Positions 30,835 through 34,440 of a DNA stretch of 34,440 nt are shown piece after piece. The notes beneath the pieces were generated by a model that worked only from the letters and a program-made list of their open reading frames with translations, made no database searches and was not told the origin of the DNA. Each line of letters begins with the position of its first letter. The first letter of the stretch is position 1. The stretch covers positions 1 through 34,440 of the forward strand of contig NZ_JAHTKP010000074.1 in assembly GCF_019192735.1 (NCBI RefSeq). Direction: 5' to 3'. Source of the DNA: Kitasatospora aureofaciens (GTDB lineage Bacteria; Actinomycetota; Actinomycetes; Streptomycetales; Streptomycetaceae). The position numbers were made by a program, and so were the translations under genes.

Positions 30835-31644
30835 ATGGCCGAACCGCTGCTCACCGACCCCGCCGGACTCGCCGAGGACCGGCACCTGCCCCTGCCGATG
30901 CCGTACGGCATGTACGCCGCCATCCGGGCCAGGGCGGACGAGCGGACCGCCCCGCTCGTGGACCGGCTGCTCCGCTCCTCCCTCGCCCTGACGCCGGACA
31001 CGGGTGGCGGAACCGCCGAGGGCCCGATCGTCGGCCGGCTCGGCGGGCTGCCCGGGCTGCCCGCGGACGAGGAGTGGCCGGAGTACGCCGGGCACCCGAT
31101 GCAACTGCTCGCCCAACTCGACTGTGCCGGGCTGGCCGAGGCGCACGCCGCCGGGGACGGCGGCCGCTGGCCGCTGCCGGCTGACGGGCTGCTGCTGTTC
31201 TTCCATGACGACCACTTCTCCGACTTCGCCGGCCATGGCTGCCGCGTCCTGCACGTCCCCGCCGGAGCGCCGCCGCGGCCCCAGCCCGCCGGCCGGGACG
31301 AGCTGCCGCCGCTGCCCGCCGTCCCGGTCCGGGCGCGGTGGGCGCTGTCCGCGCCGTCCTACCAGGACCGCGAGTTGGAGGACCTCTTCCCGGACGACTT
31401 CATGATCGCGCTCGACCTCGCGTCCGACTTCCGCGATCACCTGACCAGGCCCGACGTCCGGGTGCTCGGCTGGTGCGACACCGACACCGGGCGGCACGAG
31501 GGCCACCGGCCGGTGCTCCAGGTCGAGGGCTCGGCGGCCGGTGCGGACTGGGGCGAGGCCGTCAACGCCTCCTTCTGGATCACCGACGAGGACCTGGCGG
31601 CCGGCCGCTTCGACCGCGTCCGGCACGGCGTCGAGGTGGCCTGA
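30835..31644 (+). CDS. DUF1963 (YwqG-family) protein
   Basis: 269 residues from ATG 30835; CAGGCT (30822-30827) lies 7 nt upstream and there is no ribosome site, so the mRNA may be leaderless. The DUF1963 pattern is seen in GRLGGLPGLPADEEWPEYAG, HPMQLLAQLDCAGLAEAHA, DGLLLFFHDDHFSDFAGHGC, RVLHVPAG, then VLGWCDTDTGRHEGHRPVLQ and a terminal ASFWITDEDLAAGRFDRV. The family is found across bacteria and has no assigned reaction. It is cytoplasmic and monocistronic, with a hairpin terminator ~55 bp downstream. Confidence 0.85.
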   Translation: MAEPLLTDPAGLAEDRHLPLPMPYGMYAAIRARADERTAPLVDRLLRSSLALTPDTGGGTAEGPIVGRLGGLPGLPADEEWPEYAGHPMQLLAQLDCAGLAEAHAAGDGGRWPLPADGLLLFFHDDHFSDFAGHGCRVLHVPAGAPPRPQPAGRDELPPLPAVPVRARWALSAPSYQDRELEDLFPDDFMIALDLASDFRDHLTRPDVRVLGWCDTDTGRHEGHRPVLQVEGSAAGADWGEAVNASFWITDEDLAAGRFDRVRHGVEVA

Positions 31645-31699
31645 CCACGGGACCCGGGTCCGCTGGATACCACCGCATCGCACCTGAATCGCACGGCAA

Positions 31700-31733
31700 C
31701 GCACCGCCACGCCGGAACCGGCCTGGCGGTGCG
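31700..31733 (+). terminator. Hairpin terminator after the DUF1963 gene
   Basis: CGCACCGCCA / TGGCGGTGCG outer stem with an inner GCCGG-aa-CCGGC stem, followed by tcgtgttg. Confidence 0.75.
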
Positions 31734-32111
31734 TCGTGTTGACGCCGGTGCGGCGGCGGGCCGGCTGCCCACGAGGGCCGGTCGGGTTCGTGGAGCAGGG
31801 AAGGCGCGGGGAGTACAGGGATCGGGGCGCCGAACGGGCGTTTGCCGGCCGTCGGGTGCGGATCGGGGTGATCCGGTTCAGATTCACCCTATCGGGGGGT
31901 AGTAGGCCGCCGTACGGGTCTGGCCGGGGATCGGTGATCTAGGGTTCCGGATTGGGTCGCCGGGAGACGGCGCCCTCGATTGCGAGACCGTGCGACTTCG
32001 CGCCAACACCCCCACCAACACGCGGATCTGATGAATCGTCACGGCAGGTGCCAGGGCGGTTCGGCATGACCCGACCGCGTGATCTGACCAGATGAACGGA
32101 GATCCCTGCCG
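31734..32111 (+). promoter_or_regulatory. Long upstream region of the encapsulin gene
   Basis: 378 bp with no credible gene. It holds an inverted repeat CGGATC-N5-GATCCG (31859-31875), a possible -10 TAGGGT near 31941, and a palindrome ATCTG-ac-CAGAT (32082-32093) just before the ribosome site GGAG (32098-32101). I could not fix the transcription start; the length suggests a long or regulated leader. Confidence 0.4.
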
Positions 32112-33518
32112 ATGCCCGTGGACACCAGCCCGGAGACACAGCAGGCTCAGCAGCAGTCCCTCGCGACAGCCGCTGCCCGCAACCTCGCCACCACCACCAA
32201 GTCCGCACCGCAGATGCAGGAGATCACCTCCCGCTGGCTGCTCAAGGTGCTCCCCTGGGTCGAGGCCCACGGTGGTGCCTACCGGGTGAACCGACGGCTC
32301 ACCTACACCGTCGGGAACGGTGTTGTCGAGTTCATCAAGACCGGCTCCGAGGTCCGCGTCATCCCCCGCGAGCTGGGCGAACTCGCCCTGCTGCGCGGCT
32401 ACGAGGACGACGAGGTGCTCACCGCGCTCGCCGACCGCTGCCGGCAGCGCGACTTCGGCCCCGGCGAGGTGCTCGTCACCCAGGGCGAGGCGGCCGACCG
32501 GATCTACCTGATCGCCCACGGCAAGATCAACAAGATGGGCACCGGCAAGTACGGCGACGAGACCGTGGTCGGCGTGCTCGGCGACGGCGACCGCTTCGGC
32601 GACGACGCCGTGCTCAACCCGGACGCAGTCTGGGAGTACACCGCCAAGACGGCCACCTCCGGTGTCGTCCTCACGCTGACCCGCCGCGACTTCGAGCAGA
32701 TCCGCGACAACGCGCCGAGCCTGCAGGAGCACCTGCAGGAGTTCCTGGCCCTGCCGCTCCAGGCGCAGAACGAGCGCGGCGAGGCCGAGATCGCCATGTC
32801 GGCCGGCCACCACGGCGAGTTCGAACTGCCCGGCGCCTTCGTGGACTACGAGCTGAAGCCGCGCGAGTACGAGCTGAGCGTCGCGCAGACCATCCTCAAG
32901 GTGCACACCCGCGTCGCGGACCTCTACAACCAGCCGATGAACCAGATCGAGCACCAGCTGCGGCTGACCATCGAGGCCCTGCGCGAGCGCCAGGAGCACG
33001 AGATCGTCAACAACCCGGAGTTCGGCCTGCTCCACAACGCCGACTTCGACCAGCGGATCCAGACCCACTCCGGCCCGCCCACCCCGGACGACCTGGACGA
33101 GCTGCTCAACCGCCGCCGCGACCCCGACTACCTGCTCGCCCACCCGCGCACCATCGCCGCGATCGGCCGCGAGCTCAACGCCCGCGGGCTCTACCCGCAC
33201 CACGTCGACCTCGGCGGGCAGCAGGTGCCGGCCTGGCGCGGGGTCCCGATCCTGCCGTGCAGCAAGATCCCGATCACCAAGGAGAACACGAGCTCGATCC
33301 TCGTGATCCGTACCGGCGAGGACAACCAGGGCGTCATCGGCCTGCACCAGACCGGCATCCCGGACGAGTACCAGCCGTCGCTCTCGGTCCGCTTCATGGG
33401 GATCGACGAGAAGGCGATCATCTCGTACCTGGTCAGCGCCTACTACTCGACCGCGATCCTGGTGCCGGACGCCGTCGGCGTCCTGGAGAACGTCGAGATC
33501 GCGCACGGCCGCCACTGA
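32112..33518 (+). CDS. Family 2B encapsulin nanocompartment shell protein with cyclic-nucleotide-binding-like domain
   Basis: 468 residues. It matches Family 2B encapsulin shell proteins: a disordered Gln/Ala-rich N-terminus, EITSRWLLKVLPWVEAHGGA, YRVNRRLTYTVGNGVVEFIK, and an HK97-fold body including FVDYELKPREYELSVAQTIL, VADLYNQPMNQIEHQLRLTI, LDELLNRRRDPDYLLAHPRT, AIGRELNARGLYPHHVDLGG, WRGVPILPCSKIPITKENTS and SYLVSAYYSTAILVPDAVGV. Between ~93 and ~205 lies a Crp-like domain (GYEDDEVLTALADRC, FGPGEVLVTQGEAADRIYLI, GDGDRFGDDAVLNPDA). The usual phosphate-binding cassette 'FGE.ALL...R.A' is changed: Asp replaces Glu and no Arg is in place, so cAMP binding is doubtful. Family 2 shells assemble into virus-like cages around an enzyme cargo, which for 2B is often a terpene cyclase or prenyl transferase encoded alongside. 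None is visible here. Confidence 0.92.
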   Translation: MPVDTSPETQQAQQQSLATAAARNLATTTKSAPQMQEITSRWLLKVLPWVEAHGGAYRVNRRLTYTVGNGVVEFIKTGSEVRVIPRELGELALLRGYEDDEVLTALADRCRQRDFGPGEVLVTQGEAADRIYLIAHGKINKMGTGKYGDETVVGVLGDGDRFGDDAVLNPDAVWEYTAKTATSGVVLTLTRRDFEQIRDNAPSLQEHLQEFLALPLQAQNERGEAEIAMSAGHHGEFELPGAFVDYELKPREYELSVAQTILKVHTRVADLYNQPMNQIEHQLRLTIEALRERQEHEIVNNPEFGLLHNADFDQRIQTHSGPPTPDDLDELLNRRRDPDYLLAHPRTIAAIGRELNARGLYPHHVDLGGQQVPAWRGVPILPCSKIPITKENTSSILVIRTGEDNQGVIGLHQTGIPDEYQPSLSVRFMGIDEKAIISYLVSAYYSTAILVPDAVGVLENVEIAHGRH

Positions 33519-33626
33519 ACGCGTGATCGGCCTTGGGCGTGCGGCCCGAGCAGCGGTCGATTCTTGCTACCTGATCGGCTCGGGCCCGTAACCGGCCCGC
33601 CCGAAGATCGTTTGACGTGATGACGG

Positions 33627-33652
33627 ACGGCCCGCCCCCGGAGGCGGGCCGT
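33627..33652 (+). terminator. Hairpin terminator after the encapsulin gene
   Basis: Perfect stem ACGGCCCGCC / GGCGGGCCGT with a 6-nt loop, followed by tcgcctg, ~110 bp after the stop. It separates the shell gene from the next rightward gene. Confidence 0.8.
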
Positions 33653-33759
33653 TCGCCTGACGGGGGCAGGTGCGGCGCGGTCCGGCTCGATTCCCCCGGT
33701 TCTGTTCGAGCGCTTTCCGACGATGTGCTTTCCCGACGATCCGAGAGGTGTGTGGAGCC

Positions 33760-34270
33760 ATGCCGCAGCCCCGGCAGCCCCAACGGATACCGGTGGACGG
33801 CGGAGGGGGCGCCGTCCCCGGGCGGCGGGTGCGCCTGGCCGGCGCGGCGGTCGGTGTGGTCGCGATGTGCGCGCTGCTGAGCGGGGCGTCCGCGTCCGGC
33901 GCCGGGCACCACGGCGGGGGACACCCGCACGGGCCGGTCGTCGACACCTGCGTCTGCACCGACACGGACGTCAAGGTGTCGGTCGGACCGGACGGGACGG
34001 ACGTGAGCGTCGGGGTGGACGTGGACGTCCGGGTCGGCGTCACCGTCGACCCGAACGGCGACGCCCGCCACCCGGTGCACCGGCCGCCGCACTGGCACCA
34101 CCCGTGCCCGAGCCCGACACCCACGCCGTCGCCGACTCCGTCGCCCACGCCGAGCGCCACACCCACGCCGACTCCGACGCCGAGTCCGTCGCCGACCTCC
34201 ACACCGTCGCCCGCACCGGCGCCGGTCGCGCAGCCCCCGGTCCCGGCCGCGCCCGCGCCGCCGGCCCTGG
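33760..34270 (+). CDS. Secreted Pro/Thr/Ser-rich wall protein, 3' end missing (contig end)
   Basis: About 170 residues are visible from ATG 33760 (GAGAGG and GGAG upstream). After a ~25-residue cytoplasmic lead, a hydrophobic segment (LAGAAVGVVAMCALLSGASA) acts as signal peptide or anchor. The next part is unusual: a His/Gly stretch, CVC, then alternating Asp/Val sequence (DTDVKVSVGPDGTDVSVGVD, VDVRVGVTVD). It ends in a (P/T/S)-rich wall-spanning region. Genuine sequence stops at 34270; an open frame continues as EIGRASGRERV, which is translated sequencing adapter and not protein. The true C-terminus, possibly a sorting signal, is unknown. Confidence 0.7.
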
Positions 34271-34345
34271 AGATCGGACGAGCGTCGGGTAGGGAACGAG
34301 TGTGAGAAGATGTGTAGATCTCGGTGGGCGCCGGATCATTAAAAA
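34271..34345. other. Illumina adapter read-through (artefact)
   Basis: AGATCGGACGAGCGTCGGGT, then AGGGAACGAGTGT, an 8-nt index-like GAGAAGAT (34304-34311) and GTGTAGATCTCGGTGG...ATCATT match the Illumina universal adapter with a few T-to-G and A-to-C type errors, followed by AAAAA. This is not genomic DNA. Confidence 0.97.

Positions 34346-34440
<95 letters not shown>

Noticed and set aside
33760..34270. Encapsulin cargo protein with a disordered Pro-rich targeting N-terminus
   Set aside because: It has a hydrophobic export segment and a wall-type stalk, and a terminator separates it from the shell gene.
33760..34305. Conserved C-terminal motif EIGRASGRERV in the last protein
   Set aside because: It is a translation of the Illumina adapter.

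Overview
The window is very GC-rich actinobacterial DNA with GTG/TTG starts, strong third-position GC, RAE-type and leaderless promoters and many secreted proteins. This fits Streptomycetaceae (Streptomyces or Kitasatospora); the genus cannot be settled from sequence alone. It reads as accessory or chromosome-arm sequence: many small one- or two-gene units with regulators, acetyltransferases and secreted proteins, and no ribosomal, tRNA or central-metabolism cluster. It lies at a contig end: the last ~170 bases are sequencing adapter followed by a poly-G run.

Layout. 1-0.5 kb: remnant of an IS200/IS605-family element (divergent tnpB and tnpA fragments). 0.7-4.4 kb: secreted YVTN beta-propeller protein, then a YheO/DauR-like regulator translationally coupled to a class I/II aminotransferase. 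4.4-7.5 kb: small secreted protein, divergent from a GTGA-overlapped operon encoding an FHA-domain protein, a membrane Ser/Thr kinase whose extracellular part is a lytic-transglycosylase-like domain, and a possible 46-aa membrane peptide. 7.5-11.5 kb: LAXTG sortase substrate, orphan solute-binding lipoprotein, geranylgeranyl-reductase-family flavoprotein. 11.7-14.7 kb: secreted TNT-domain (NAD glycohydrolase-type) protein, AAC(2')-I-type acetyltransferase, RimJ/RimL-type GNAT, Cys-rich hypothetical. 15-16.8 kb: stress-like operon (HAD-like protein without nucleophile, DUF3040 membrane protein, PRC-barrel protein, PfpI/DJ-1 protein). 16.8-21 kb: helR with an upstream rifamycin-associated element, then a two-domain LigD.

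21.2-31.7 kb: small regulatory and stress genes (VOC plus AraC, CBS pair, a second AraC divergent from a PNPOx-like protein, DinB, GNAT, universal stress protein, membrane protein, MocR/PdxR-type regulator, secreted protein, DUF1963 protein). A 203-bp MITE-like element with perfect 22-bp terminal inverted repeats lies at 23.3 kb. It contains a REP-like hairpin sequence that recurs in the leader of the universal stress gene. 32.1-33.5 kb: a Family 2B encapsulin shell protein with an inserted cyclic-nucleotide-binding-like domain, and no recognisable cargo gene beside it in the window. The last gene, a secreted Pro/Thr-rich protein, is cut by adapter sequence.

The strongest leads are the encapsulin with a non-canonical nucleotide pocket, the kinase-transglycosylase fusion operon, the secreted TNT enzyme without a visible immunity gene, the helR/RAE unit, the MITE and its shared hairpin, and a recurring pattern of short tandem duplications that start at stop codons.
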